Shown here piece by piece: positions 43,619 through 54,691 of a stretch of DNA of 64,000 nt. The DNA lies in assembly GCF_030247195.1 (NCBI RefSeq), contig NC_080671.1:101915845-101979844 (forward strand). The letters are read 5' to 3'. Origin of the DNA: Topomyia yanbarensis. Lineage: Eukaryota; Arthropoda; Insecta; Diptera; Culicidae. Numbering within the stretch: the first letter of the stretch is position 1; every line of letters starts with the position of its first letter. The notes under the pieces are model-generated. The model saw only the letters and a program-made list of their open reading frames with translations, was not told where the DNA came from and made no database searches. The position numbers were made by a program, and so were the translations under genes.

Positions 43619-43739
43619 TTAACCCTTAAATGCATGAAACTCATTTTTTGGTATGGATGCAATATTCATCGCTTGTTGAGGCTTTATATCACAGAATTTG
43701 GTATGTTGCCAAATGGCAACAGTATGTATTTAAGGGTTG
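43619..43739. mobile_element. Small MITE with AACCCTTAAATGCAT ends
   Basis: TTAACCCTTAAATGCATG at the left is mirrored by GTATGTATTTAAGGGTTGAA at the right, about 120 bases in all. A TTAA-like sequence borders both ends. Confidence 0.65.
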
Positions 43740-45490
43740 AATGACTGCCCCCATTCTAATTTCTCTAACAACCTCCATCTTTTCTCATGCTATTCACTAT
43801 AATTGACGCTAAGGCAAGGGTTCCATTCCGTTAATTGCTAACGTAATAAAGGAAGAATATAGCCTCCAAACGGAGTATGAGATAGTATCCCAAGCAACGA
43901 GTACTGTTCCAAAACTCAGCGTCCCTTGCGTCGAATTCACCAGCTATTGTGCTGACCAAACGCGGTTGTGTCGTGTCAAATCGTCGTCTTTCGAGGCCGA
44001 GCAAATTTGGTCCTGTTCTTGCAAAGTTTCGTTTGTAAAATAACCGAGATGGTGAGCAAAGTTTCATGTATAAAATATCAATAGCCGTCACCCTTCATTT
44101 ACAATTACAAAATCTGTGTAAATAATATATTTTTACTGTACTACTCTGGTCTTTTTCATACGTTGTAAATAAAGTAATAAAAATAAAACAGCGCTTTACA
44201 ACTCTTTCAAACTCTATTTAGTCCTAGAGATCATAATCATATGTACACTAAGTATACAAACCTATTCGGTAAACCGAAACAAAACCTATCCGTTAGAATC
44301 ATAGAGAGATCAGCCGCAGCAGTGATTTTTTTTAAACATATGCTGATGTCTTCACGTATCCGCCGGAGCACTTCGGATGTAAATTGATCTCTATTCTCCG
44401 AACCCTGGTACCCGATGGCCCTGCCACCATACCGGCGTTTTCGCACTCGCCTTGAAAATACCAACTGATCGTAGCTGACTGAAATCGTTATGAGTAATCA
44501 GGTCGGTTCCGGATTTCTTGACTTGTGGCACAGATACAAAAACGTTCGATGCTATTGCTCAGCAAACGTTTAAATTTTTGTTTTTCGCTGGAATGCTCTT
44601 CGACGATGTCAACAATGAAATGACAGTAAACCAGGAATTCACCGCATACTGAGAATAAGTTCGAAAGGAAATTCGAACTTATAAGTTTATAAGATGTCAA
44701 TAAAATTATAGTGCTGCTCTATAATTTTACAAAAACATTATAATTGTATAATATTTTATAATTTATTGCAAGTGTCACGCCCCTTGGGTTCAAAACTAAC
44801 AATTAAGTGAATATAAAAAAAACGATTTTTTACCCACTACATCAGACGCCCCTCTTAAGTAAAGGGGTAAAAAAATATAAACATTTCTAAAATATCTAAA
44901 GCATTTAAATATGTGGATATATTTTTCTGAGATGGTACCTGTTTATAAATAGGTACACTTTTTTGAAAATATTCATGGAATGTCATTGATTTTATTTCTT
45001 TGTAATAATTTTACAGTACTAGTTTTTTGAAAACGACATCGGATATTTTTAATTGTTGGAAATTTCTATGTGATTTAGCCTTCTTTTGGACAATTTTTGG
45101 AATTTTAATGATTCAAATACAATGAAAACAATAAAATGGATTTGCCTTTAAATCTTGTCTTGCATATTTTTGGGCTCTTATTGATTCTAAACTAAATTTC
45201 AACCTTTTTAGAGATTTTTTCTTCTTTTGAACTTACACACTCAATTCGGTTCGATAATTTCGGTATAGTCAGCAAATTTAGAAGCTATTATCTCAGTAAC
45301 GTGAGATTAGTTCGCTGATTTTCGGTGAAATATTTTTCGAGTCTCAAACGTCACTTTTACTGAGATCTCAGCAAAAAATAATGTTTGCTGAATATCAGCT
45401 GTTGAGATTTCGGCAAAAGATGCAAAAAAGCTGAGATTCGGCAGAAAAAATAAGTTGTTTTCTGGAATGATGATGATTTTTCCATTTCGA
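43740..45490. other. AT-rich noncoding stretch
   Basis: Open frames near 43.8-44.7 kb on the minus strand show no family resemblance. No gene is called. Confidence 0.45.
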
Positions 45491-45494
45491 TTAC

Positions 45495-45730
45495 AGTCGT
45501 GAGTCGCTGGTTGGACACTTTTTAACTGGACCGCTTCTTATTTGGACCATTGTCCAACTAAAAAGCATCTGAACGTCAAAATCTCATATCAAATTGACTT
45601 TGACAATCTATCTAACAATCTTTTAAACTACTAATATCTTCTTTGGAGAGTTTTTGATATTTGTCAGTCGGTCCAATTAGCGAATTAAATTCGTTAGTTG
45701 GACATAGGCTGTGGCCCAACCAACGTAAGA
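45495..45730. mobile_element. Fragment of a pogo-like DNA element
   Basis: It begins ACAGTCGTGAGTCGCTGGTT, then TGGACACTTTTTAACTGGAC. CAGTCGTGA.TCGCT.GTTGG is a common end of pogo-type elements in insects. Complementary TTCGTTAGTTGGACATAGGC lies near 45705, so both ends may be present in degraded form. Confidence 0.45.
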
Positions 45731-45806
45731 GTTGGTGAAATGATGCGGAAGAATTGGTGAAATCATGCGAAAGTCATGTGGAAAGTTCATACATTACAAC
45801 TCAATA

Positions 45807-46117
45807 CCCAGGTAACCAATAAGCATGCTGAATGCGTCTTAACGGCTACTTGATAAGCACTTAAGTCTTTTTAAATGCTATTTAAAAATCGCTTTTGGCA
45901 AAATATACGGCTACATTACTGCTGTGCCATGAAAATGCTTTTTTACTGCTGTTGTGCATTCAGAATACTGCTTACTGGCAAGAAGTTTTTAACCAGCTTT
46001 TTGAATGTTGATTAACAACAGTTATGCATAACGAATGCTATCGTACTGCAAGAAGCATCTGAAATGCAAATTTTACGCTACTTTACTGCATACACTAATG
46101 CTTGTTGGTTACCTGGG
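45807..46117. mobile_element. TA-flanked MITE upstream of PRMT9
   Basis: CCCAGGTAACCAATAAGCAT at the left is matched by ATGCTTGTTGGTTACCTGGG at the right, with TA at 45805-45806 and 46118-46119. The interior repeats GCTTTTTACTGC/AATGC-type motifs. Confidence 0.85.
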
Positions 46118-46999
46118 TAGCATGGTAATGAACATTCAATGGATAAATATGTCGTATTCACGTGGAATTTATTTGAATTTAATTTGAAACACCATATGAA
46201 ATGGATTTTCATGTGAAATTCGAAGGGAAATCATTTCTTTTTTTAGCGTGAGAACGCACATGAAAGTGATGTTTAATTGCATATGGTTTTATTGTGTCGA
46301 TTATTTTCAGTGTACCTATTGAAAACCCAATCGAGAAATGTATACATCAAATTTGCTTCGAATTTGATGTCCATTTTTGCACCAACTTTACACTCCCTCG
46401 CAAATCTGTTCAACAAACGCCGATCTACTTCGTTCGATGTTTTGTTGAATGTTTAGAGATAGTTTCTTGCAAGGCTTGGCGGCTTACACGCAACGCAAAA
46501 GGTATTCTAAATTTCTATTTTGATGGCAAGAAAATGCATTTAATTTTGTTGAATTTTAAAAATACATTTCAAGCCCCTAGGTCAGACCCATTGCCATATT
46601 CGCCCGAATGGTCGATATACGATGCACTTTTCGACTAAGTCGTCCGAACCCCCAGTTTTGTATTTTGTTGATATTCGAAGCCGCGATCACGACCTTGAAA
46701 AGTATGACAGCTGCCTGGTTTTCTGATGAGAGAGAGAAAGAGCTGAGAGCGAACGAGGCCTCAGACGATAGCAAGATTCGGAAAATCGATTTTTCCTGTT
46801 TTGCGCGACATACGACGAGTTTGTATGGTGTCCGCACTGGACAGTGTTTACAAAAGTTTTAATGGATCGTTAGAAGTTGAACGAACGCAGGCCCCAGGTC
46901 ACGGCCCACCGAAACTTTGGCTACACTAATAGCAAGACAAATTATATCTACCAGTTCTATCGTCGGCCGAGTACATTTGGTTCGTTATCACTGCGGAAA
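46118..46999 (+). promoter_or_regulatory. Upstream and leader region of PRMT9
   Basis: The stretch is noncoding as far as I can tell. An open frame at 46294-46638 is unassigned. From about 46830 the base composition rises to that of the gene, and the PRMT9 frame stays open back to an ATG at 46877, so the leader is probably short. No TATA box is evident. Confidence 0.4.
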
Positions 47000-47316
47000 A
47001 TGAGCAGCGATGAGGAAATATTGGTTGGCGAACTAAAAGTGGTGTACGATTTTGTGACGCGTGCCAAGTTCCACAAAGCATTCGGTGCCCTGCAGAAGCT
47101 GCTCCAGCAGAAAACCCCGGAACTCGCGGAGCCCCCGAAAGCCGTCGAGGATAGGGATTCACTGGAGGAACTGTTCCTGTTCGTGGCCAGCAAGTACGCC
47201 GATCAGCTCGAGCAGGAGGAAAAATTTCAGCAGGTGTTCGAGATCATCGAACAGGGTTTGGAACTGTTTCCGGAGCATCCCGAGCTGCTGAACGAGACCG
47301 GTGTACGGCTGCAGCG
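47000..47316 (+). CDS. PRMT9: PRMT9-like arginine methyltransferase, exon 1
   Basis: The exon encodes residues 1-105 and two bases of codon 106. It begins MSSDEEILVGELKVVYDFVT with a good AAAATGA context and ends LNETGVRLQR at the donor AGCG|GTAAGT. The sequence is helical and TPR-like (KFHKAFGALQKLLQQ; FQQVFEIIEQGLELFPEHPE), as expected for the N-terminal tetratricopeptide region of PRMT9. The frame is open upstream to an ATG at 46877, which would add 41 residues (MNERRPQVTAHRNFGYTNSK...). I prefer 47000 because the added part is low in conserved character. Confidence 0.85.
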
Positions 47317-48402
47317 GTAAGTCCGGCGAGGTTATTTTGTTTTGTACATCTTTTTTAAGTTGAACGTATTTTTTAGTTTGTGACATGCAAGCGATAGGAA
47401 ATTTTCTCAAGAGCACACTCACCGGAAGGGCTTGGAATGGGCGCAAAATTGAGCAGCTCGCACGGCAGCTGTTTTTCATTGAGATAGGGGTTAAGAGTGG
47501 ATTTATTTGGGACATTGGATCTTTTAGTCCCGAAGAATTGATCGACTTGGTCGAAGGGTTAAAATATCACAATTTAATTGAAAGTTCGTTGATAGTATTT
47601 CTAATTGGGACGGATTTCGGATTGTTTAACGCAAAATTCGTCAACTGTTTGAAGGAGGAACAGTTCCGTTTCGTAAACGTTTCCAAGCACTTAACTTGTC
47701 CTGAAATGATAGAAAAATGTTCAAAGGAACATTTTATAGTTAGCGATCTAATCAATTTGCTTCGAACAAAGCTTGAGCATGCTACGGTTGGTCAAATACT
47801 TGACCTAGATCTCAATCCGAACGCAGCATGTTTTCCCACAATTTTTGGTCTATTGATAGGTTATCCAATTGTTTACTGGTTTGATGTTACCAAATCGGAC
47901 GAGAACTGCTTACAAGAAATACCTTTGGAAGTGTTTCAGGCAGGGTTGTCGGTCGAAGAAGGAATGGCGTTTGATCCGACTATTTCGTTTAGTGTTCCGT
48001 GTTGTGTTATTTCTAGCCAGGATATTGTCCGACAACGATTGGATTTATGGAAACAGAAAATAGCCCATTGTGAGCTGGAGTTTACAAGTTTTAGGAAAAG
48101 TTTACATACTATTATACTTTAATTTATATTGTGTTTCTGTTAAAAATATATTCTCTGTGCGAGTTTAAGATACTGTAATTTATATCACAATCACTTTCTG
48201 GTTTAAAGTGTTAAGTTAGTATTGAAACAATTTACATTGGCCGTGCGGCATGAGTCACATTTTCTGAAATTATTTATTAAAATTCTTGTCGATTTTTATT
48301 TCGTTTTTACAGTTTTGTCCGTACTAAAAATTAATGAGAGAGATAATGATGGGTTTTCTCTTTGATTCTTTTCTTTTCTGTCTCCATTCGCCCTCGGTTC
48401 AG
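47317..48402 (+). other. PRMT9 intron, hosting a nested gene
   Basis: It is bounded by GTAAGTCCGG and CCCTCGGTTCAG. Removing it joins CTG CAG CG|C TAC in frame. The nested 245-codon ORF fills 47385-48122. Confidence 0.85.
47385..48122 (+). CDS. UPF0739/C1orf74-like protein nested in the PRMT9 intron
   Basis: This is an uninterrupted frame of 245 codons with no intron. The protein starts MQAIGNFLKSTLTGRAWNGR. It contains SGFIWDIGSFSPEELIDLVE, SLIVFLIGTDFGLFNAKF, a LDLDLNPNAACFPTIFGLLI stretch and GYPIVYWFDVTKSDENCLQE, then ends SFRKSLHTIIL. The CxPTIFGLLIGYPIVYWF block resembles, as I recall it, the UPF0739 (C1orf74) family, whose function is unknown. It lies on the same strand as PRMT9 within its intron and keeps 68 bases from the donor and 280 from the acceptor. 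An independent promoter or an alternative retained-intron transcript are both possible. The long intact frame argues for selection. Confidence 0.6.
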   Translation: MQAIGNFLKSTLTGRAWNGRKIEQLARQLFFIEIGVKSGFIWDIGSFSPEELIDLVEGLKYHNLIESSLIVFLIGTDFGLFNAKFVNCLKEEQFRFVNVSKHLTCPEMIEKCSKEHFIVSDLINLLRTKLEHATVGQILDLDLNPNAACFPTIFGLLIGYPIVYWFDVTKSDENCLQEIPLEVFQAGLSVEEGMAFDPTISFSVPCCVISSQDIVRQRLDLWKQKIAHCELEFTSFRKSLHTIIL

Positions 48403-50362
48403 CTACGGTCGCTCGCTGGAAGCTTCGATTTGCTTTGAAAGGGTCCTGCTGCAGGATCCCAAGTATTTGAAGGCATACCAGAACCTTCAGAACACCAAGT
48501 GTGAACTGGTCGAGCGATGGCATTTTCGAATGTTGAACGACGTCGTCCGGAATGCTGGCTACCGGGCTGCTATACAGAATCAGATCAAGGCCGGTCACGC
48601 TGAGGTGTTGGATATTGGGACCGGTACCGGGTTACTGTCATTGTATGCGCTAAACTGCGAGGGAATTCGGAAGGTGGCCGCCTGTGATGGTTCGGAAATT
48701 ATGGTGCAGATCGCGCGGGACGTTTTCGGGGCGAACGGGCTGAGCGACAGGATTTGTCTGTTTCAGAGCTTTTCGCAGGATTTGAAGATCGGCGATAAGT
48801 TTTCGCTGATTGTGACCGAGACGCTGGACTCGGGAGCCTTTGGGGAAGGGATTCTGGAGACGTTGATTCATGCCAAGCGGAATCTACTGCTGCCGGAGGG
48901 AAGGATCATTCCAAGCCAAGTAATTTTGCATGTGACCGGATACAAGTCCCGTGCTTTAACTGCAAGCAATATTCTCATCAACGAAAATTTTAGTCAAGAG
49001 TTTAATCTACCGAGTAACTGTTTAATTTCGAAGGAAGGGATCAAGTGTTATGACGCGGAGGATGTCAGCAGGATTAAGGCGAACGATGACTTTGTCTTTG
49101 TGACGGACACAGTCTGCGCGATGACTGTTGATTTTAACGATTTGGATTGTTTGGAACGGTGTCAGGAAGGATTGGAGGAGAGTCAGTTCGAGTTGACCTG
49201 TCTGGAGGACGGCATTCTAGATGGGTTCGTAGTTTGGTTCGATCTGATGCTGGACGAAGAGAATAGCATCAGTACGGATCCGACGAGCAACACCTGCTGG
49301 AATCAAGCTATATTCAAGCTGAATCAAAGACTCCCGGTGACCAAAGACCAGAGTCTGCCGTTGACCATATCCTGCAAGGACGGTGCTCTGTCAGTTTCTC
49401 ACAATCTCAATTCTATGGATAATCAAATTAGTATTGACGAGCACGTGCTGGAATTTTTAAACGATTCAGAATATTACAGTAAACTGACGGCAGATATTGA
49501 AGAGCTAGATGACTTGGAAAAGGTGCTAGATTTATCGCTTTTCCCATATGCTGGACTAAAGCTTCTCAAAGAGGGCAAAACGTCTGTACTCTTTTGTTCG
49601 GATCGTGCCGAAGATTTAATCGAATTCATCGCCAATCAAAACGACATTCCAATGTCGGCAATAATGCTGATTAGTTCCCTTCCGGAAGCATTCCTTCTGA
49701 ACGATTACACGTTGGATCTGATTATCCTGCAACCGGTGGATGTGTTCGGTCAAATCAACAGCGAACACTACTGTCAGTATCAATCGCTGTACTCTAAGCT
49801 TAAGCCTACCGGTTCAATTGTACCGTCGTTGGTAGAGCTGCACGGCAGTATCATTCATTCCGATTGGATCGTTAAATGTTGTCGTGTTGAAAATCCGGAA
49901 CTTAGCCAGTTCCACATCGACAGATATCTATCCACGTTGGAAACGGAAAACCATCTGGATCTCGGCCCGTTCACCTACGAAAACCTGTCGGAACCATGCA
50001 AACTGGCCGAAGTTCATTTCGATGGAAAACTTTACGAAGTGGAGAAGGAATTGCTCCTCAAAGATTCAACGGATCCTATCCATATCCATGCCATATTGTA
50101 TTATTACCAGATCGAATTTATGCCGCAAAAGGGATATCTCAGTACTCAACGGGTGCAGAGTTTCGCCAAGCGGTCAGCTTTTATCATTCCGAAAAACACA
50201 TTCCAGAGCGTCGCCATCGGTGGTGACGGAGGAGGAGAAGCAGAGATAACCGAACAAGATGACGAGGGAGGTCAGCAGAGTCGATCGAAGGTGGACAAAG
50301 TCAATATCAATGTAGTGCAGAATCATGGTGTTATTAAGTGCAATCTGCTTGACTGTCCGTAG
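48403..50362 (+). CDS. PRMT9: PRMT9-like arginine methyltransferase, exon 2
   Basis: The exon completes a 758-residue protein. After a TPR-like helix pair (RYGRSLEASICFERVLLQDP) comes the methyltransferase domain: ERWHFRMLND (about 143-152), the S-adenosylmethionine loop VLDIGTGTG (174-182), the acidic ACDGSE (199-204) and the double-E loop ETLDSGAFGEG (245-255, Glu245 and Glu254). The C-terminal half (from about 480) keeps a second, degenerate methyltransferase fold without a clear cofactor loop. This two-domain layout is that of PRMT9, which in mammals symmetrically dimethylates the splicing factor SF3B2. Human PRMT9 is about 845 residues. The tail is acidic and glycine-rich (GGDGGGEAEITEQDDEGGQQ). 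Confidence 0.88.
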
Positions 50363-51160
50363 GAGGAATAATATACTCTATACATAGTACACTATATAGT
50401 ACATTTACAGTACCGTACATTACGCTCGCACTACTATCAGAAATATGAAATCTGTGAAAAGAAAAGATTGAATACACTCACACTTTCCGAGGACCCTACC
50501 TAGAGTACCTGTAGTATTGCAAAGATAGGGGCGTTTCAACGGTGTGGTGAAAGTATCACATCCCCACGGAGAACATGTTTTTATCACCAGTTGAAGTAGA
50601 TTGTTGCATTGTTGCCTTTTTCATATAAAAAAGACTATTGAATCACTCCAAAAAGAGGCGTTCTAACCGAGGCCGAGTTTCATATACCATTCGATTCAGT
50701 TCGTCGAGATCGGAAATTGTCTGTGTGTCATTTAAACTTATATAAGTTTCTCAGAGGTGGCTGGACCGATTTACACAAACTTAGTTTCGAGTGAACGGTA
50801 CAACGCTTCCGTAATCTGCTTTGGTTGGCCGACTTCCGGTACCAGAGTCCACACAGCAAATTCCCGAAGAAACTGGTAACACCATGATTCCCAAATGATG
50901 TAATACATATTAAAATGAGTGCAACATTACTTGGATTTGCGGATCTAGATCACTAATGATCAATCAAAGTAGCTTTGACCACGTTGGCCACTTATGACGG
51001 TTCTTAAGGCCCCAAGGAACTCGCCAAGTTCTTAAGCTCTCTCACCTATATTCCAGCGAATTTTTGACCGATTTTCACAAACTAATAGCCAATCAAAGAA
51101 TCATGGAATAGATCGGTATTGTTCAACAGCGATAATTCCGAATGTACCGGGTCAAGGGCA
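50363..51160 (+). other. PRMT9 3' region and downstream noncoding DNA
   Basis: No canonical AATAAA is found within 500 bases of the stop; the first lies near 51170. No other feature is seen. Confidence 0.4.
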
Positions 51161-51164
51161 TATT

Positions 51165-51560
51165 ATAGAATAAAAGTCACAGCATCGCAGCAACATCGTT
51201 GAAATACAAAGCGAATAGCAATGGTCTCGTTGTTGCTACCTGGTGGAACGCCGGACTTCTTCTCGAGCCATTCTGATGCAAACCACACGAGGTTTAACAC
51301 AAAACATCCTCTCACACAAGTAGGACTCCAACTATTCCAGGTTTATATCCGATGTACCTAGCCTAGATAGATTATATAGAAGTACACGATGCTCAATCTT
51401 GTCATTTTTTGTCGACATGCTTCCCATTTTCAAGTTATTGATGCAAACTGATGTGAAACCGAGCAGATTGATTGTCACAGACCGACCTGAATCATTTTGT
51501 TTGATGAACGTGAGCTATAACTCCAATCGCTGGGTATACTAATCTTTCACAGAAAGGAAT
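51165..51560 (-). mobile_element. Jockey-type LINE RT fragment
   Basis: The minus strand reads LPSDWSYSSRSSNKM-like sequence, then a KIEHRVLLYNLSRLGTSDI block (motif A neighbourhood), ESYLCERMFCVK, and a VPPGS-like motif B remnant followed by NGPLLFALYF-like sequence across frameshifts. It is short and ancient. Confidence 0.55.
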
Positions 51561-53699
51561 CATTGCATAGTGGTCTAGGAAGCGAAATTAGCGGGAAACA
51601 ATTGATTACGCTTTCATCTTTAGATTTAGAAATTTGCTGTCTTGGAAACATTTATTGTGCGTGACAAACTGCATCTTTTGGCTGCAATGGTTTTAGGGTG
51701 GTCCTTAAAATGTCAAAGGTGTAGACATTATCACAGAGTAGTCTGCGAAATTATTTCAAATTCTAGTTCATACAGGCATACATACGGGCTTACATTCATA
51801 CATACATACAAACTATTTGGCGCAAGTTTAGAGCGTGTAACGTCGTGTCATCTAGTCTGTCATCCTATGGAAAATCATCCTACCATCGCCTTGAGGTCAA
51901 CGTCATATTGGCAAATTTCGCATTGAATCCGCTTCTGTCTCTTCCTAATCTCCTTTTTGTCTCCTAGGTCCGAAGCGGATCAATCGACTATTAATTGAAA
52001 CGGTAAACATACTAGCAGTATTATTAGTCCTTACTCGCGAATACTTTTCCTACAACTGTGCTGTTTCTTCTCTATCTTATAACATAACTCGATTATCCCT
52101 GTTCTAGTCAATATACATATTCATTACATTATGGACCAGGCAAACCCTTAATTTTTCTATTATTATTATCCTGAGTAGCTATACCAGTGAAGGTATTTTA
52201 GGATTTCGTTAAAAAGAATCTCTGCCAATAAAGGCGTAAGCAATATTTATCCACATAAAGTTTGCTCGAAACGAATGTCCGCCTGGTTCGACTCGAACAG
52301 ACCACACCGACCCGAAAGGGTTGCCTATCATTTCTGAGAGCCGGAGTGCTTGATCGAGTATAATAATGATAAGAACAAGTCCTGAATAATTAACTATCTC
52401 TTAGGTGCCAGTCCGGCACTCCTTTCCTGAACTAGCCTCATACTCACGATCAAAAGAGTCGACAACTAGTAGGATCCACATGTCCCCCACCCAAGCGAAT
52501 TTATCAACTTGCAAGTAGGAGCACATATCTACCAACCAGCCTAGAAGACTTCCGAATCAATGAGAATGGACCATGCCAGTCGAAGGCCACAGGCCCAGCG
52601 CCATCTCGTACAGTGTCATTGTCATTTCTCAGCCCACCCTCTGGCAGACGTTCATCCGCCCATCTAGACTCTGTCAAGATGAGAACCTACAAAGCCTAAC
52701 TGTTCGTATGTGCTAGTCCGTATAGATTTTGGTTTGCTGAAACGAAACAAGAAAAGCAAAATAATTGTGATTAGTATCGTAGTTATAATAAATAAGTAAA
52801 CGATTTCTCCTCTGTTGTCCGTTCCCTTGTTCGTAGTCCTCCCTCCTGTTCCTGATCTGTTTGGGCTACTGGCTTTCCGTTTCCTTGGCCGTCACGCTCG
52901 ATCCGCACACATCATAGCAGGAGAAACAAATGAAAAGACAAAACAAAACAAAATGAAAATAAATGGACGTCTGCTATCTGTGCCTAAATTGATGTTGCTT
53001 CTCAGTTTTGCACGACCCAGGGGGGACTTGGCCTTGATCCCAATGCTTTGTCACCGATGTTACGTGATATTCGTTATGGAATATTCTTTGTTTGGGGGCC
53101 ATTCATAAACAATGTTGTACGTTTTTTTTATCCCTGATCCGCTGATACGTCTAAAATTCATTTTTAGTTTTTATCTCGTTACGTGAAGCTCTTCCCCTAT
53201 TGTCAATATTCAACATCATTTATGAATGGTCCCCTGGTGATATATTTAGAGCAGACAATCCAATGAAAAATAGGATTGACAGGATTTTAGCGTGCTCTTG
53301 GCGCCTTGTGTCACATCTTCATGTTTGTTATACATACTAAGAATACCAAAGCATGCGATGTGATCCCCTTCCCCCCAACTTTTGTTTACAATATATTAAA
53401 AAAATGGAGAACGCTTTTTTGTCTTTCTCAAATAAATCAAATTTAAGTAAAAGCATTTTTGCATATAATCCTACAGCGCTCATGTAAAAAAAAAATAAAT
53501 GCAACAACGGAGAGAAAACTGCTCTCATCTAGCACATGGCACAACACAATCATACCTTCGATCTCAGTAAAGTTGAAATCATTGACAGAACCTATCGGTC
53601 GATGGCGCTCTTAATATTGGAAATATCACGAACACAGCTCACACCGTAAATCATTGCACTGATGTGGACGGACTCAACGCAATTTATGCAGGAATTTTG
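51561..53699. other. Noncoding stretch
   Basis: I see no gene or named element here. Open frames near 51.6 and 52.8 kb have no family resemblance. Confidence 0.45.
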
Positions 53700-54170
53700 C
53701 ACTCACTCAAAACGACCTACACTTATCGCAATAATACAACAATAACATCAGATACAAGTGATAGCACACTTTTGGGTCACGGTGGATAGATACCATCAGG
53801 TTAGAATCTTTAAACCAGACGTTACAAAACCGGTTGATGATAACATCGAGCTCCTTGACCAAAAGTGCTATCGAATGTATTTTATCGGGAAAATTCCTTA
53901 TAATATCTAGTACATGGAATTGCGCAAAACCACTGTATCTCCCACCGTTGGCAATAAACGACTCCGGCAAAAACGACAAGACTAGAGTGAGTGAAATGTC
54001 CATGTTTATATTAATGTTAAAAGTCTATGTTTTTGTATCTCATTTTCTTGTAATTGTCACCTCTCTATGTCTACAGTTTTCCCTTGTAAAAGGCCACCAC
54101 AAACGGCCGAAACGTCGGGCAATCTACAATTAAATCGTTTGCCTATATTATTCAGACTGAGAAAGCCGTA
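53700..54170. repeat. Unassigned repeat ending in a GCCGAAACGTCGG motif
   Basis: The AAAGGCCACCACAAACGGCC, then GAAACGTCGGGCAATC sequence (54092-54128) resembles a motif found near the ends of Penelope-like and some other retroelements, where it is part of a minimal hammerhead. The CTGATGA core is missing here. The flanking minus-strand frame at 53707-54003 is not recognisable. Confidence 0.4.
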
Positions 54171-54691
54171 AATAACTGTGAACAGTCGTCAAACATCCAA
54201 TCATAAGACGATTTGGCCTGTGCTAAGCCAAAGAGGACCAAACATTGCTGTAACACTAGAAACTCCAATATCTATTATTTTTTGGGAACTCAAATAGCAA
54301 ACGAAAGCAAGTGAGTGTTCTTGAACTTTCTAAGGGAAAGGTAATTTATCGAAAAATGAATTTTGACATGAAAAATGCAAGGAAAAAATATGGCGATCAG
54401 TTCGGTTTGGCTTTACGCAAGCCATTTGTTTTGCCTATTAATAAAAGATTCAGGTGGACAATACCTGAAAAGTTTCCTAGAATTGCCAAAGAAAAACCAT
54501 TGCAAGTTATTGCAAAATTTATTTGGTTTTTCAACCGGGTAAAATCTCACGCGGATTTGGCGCGTTTTTATCTTGTCGTCCTTCATAACAAACAATTCCC
54601 ACGCGTTACTTCCTAAATCCGCCATATTTGTTTACATGGCTCGTTCGGAACCGTTGTTTTGGCTTCAGTCTTCGCGCAGCTCTACATAACC
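54171..54691. other. Noncoding stretch with an unassigned ORF
   Basis: A plus-strand frame of 101 codons (54311-54616, MSVLELSKGKVIYRKMNFDM) is basic and shows no known domain. I do not call it a gene. Confidence 0.35.

Noticed and set aside
46720..46745. Hammerhead-like TTTTCTGATGAGAGAGAGAAAG
   Set aside because: It has no helix II able to bring GAAA into place and no helix III; chance match in purine-rich sequence.
54092..54128. Hammerhead ribozyme at GGCC...GGCCGAAACGTCGG
   Set aside because: The CTGATGA core is replaced (TTGTAAAA), so catalysis is not expected; kept only as a relic of a retroelement end.
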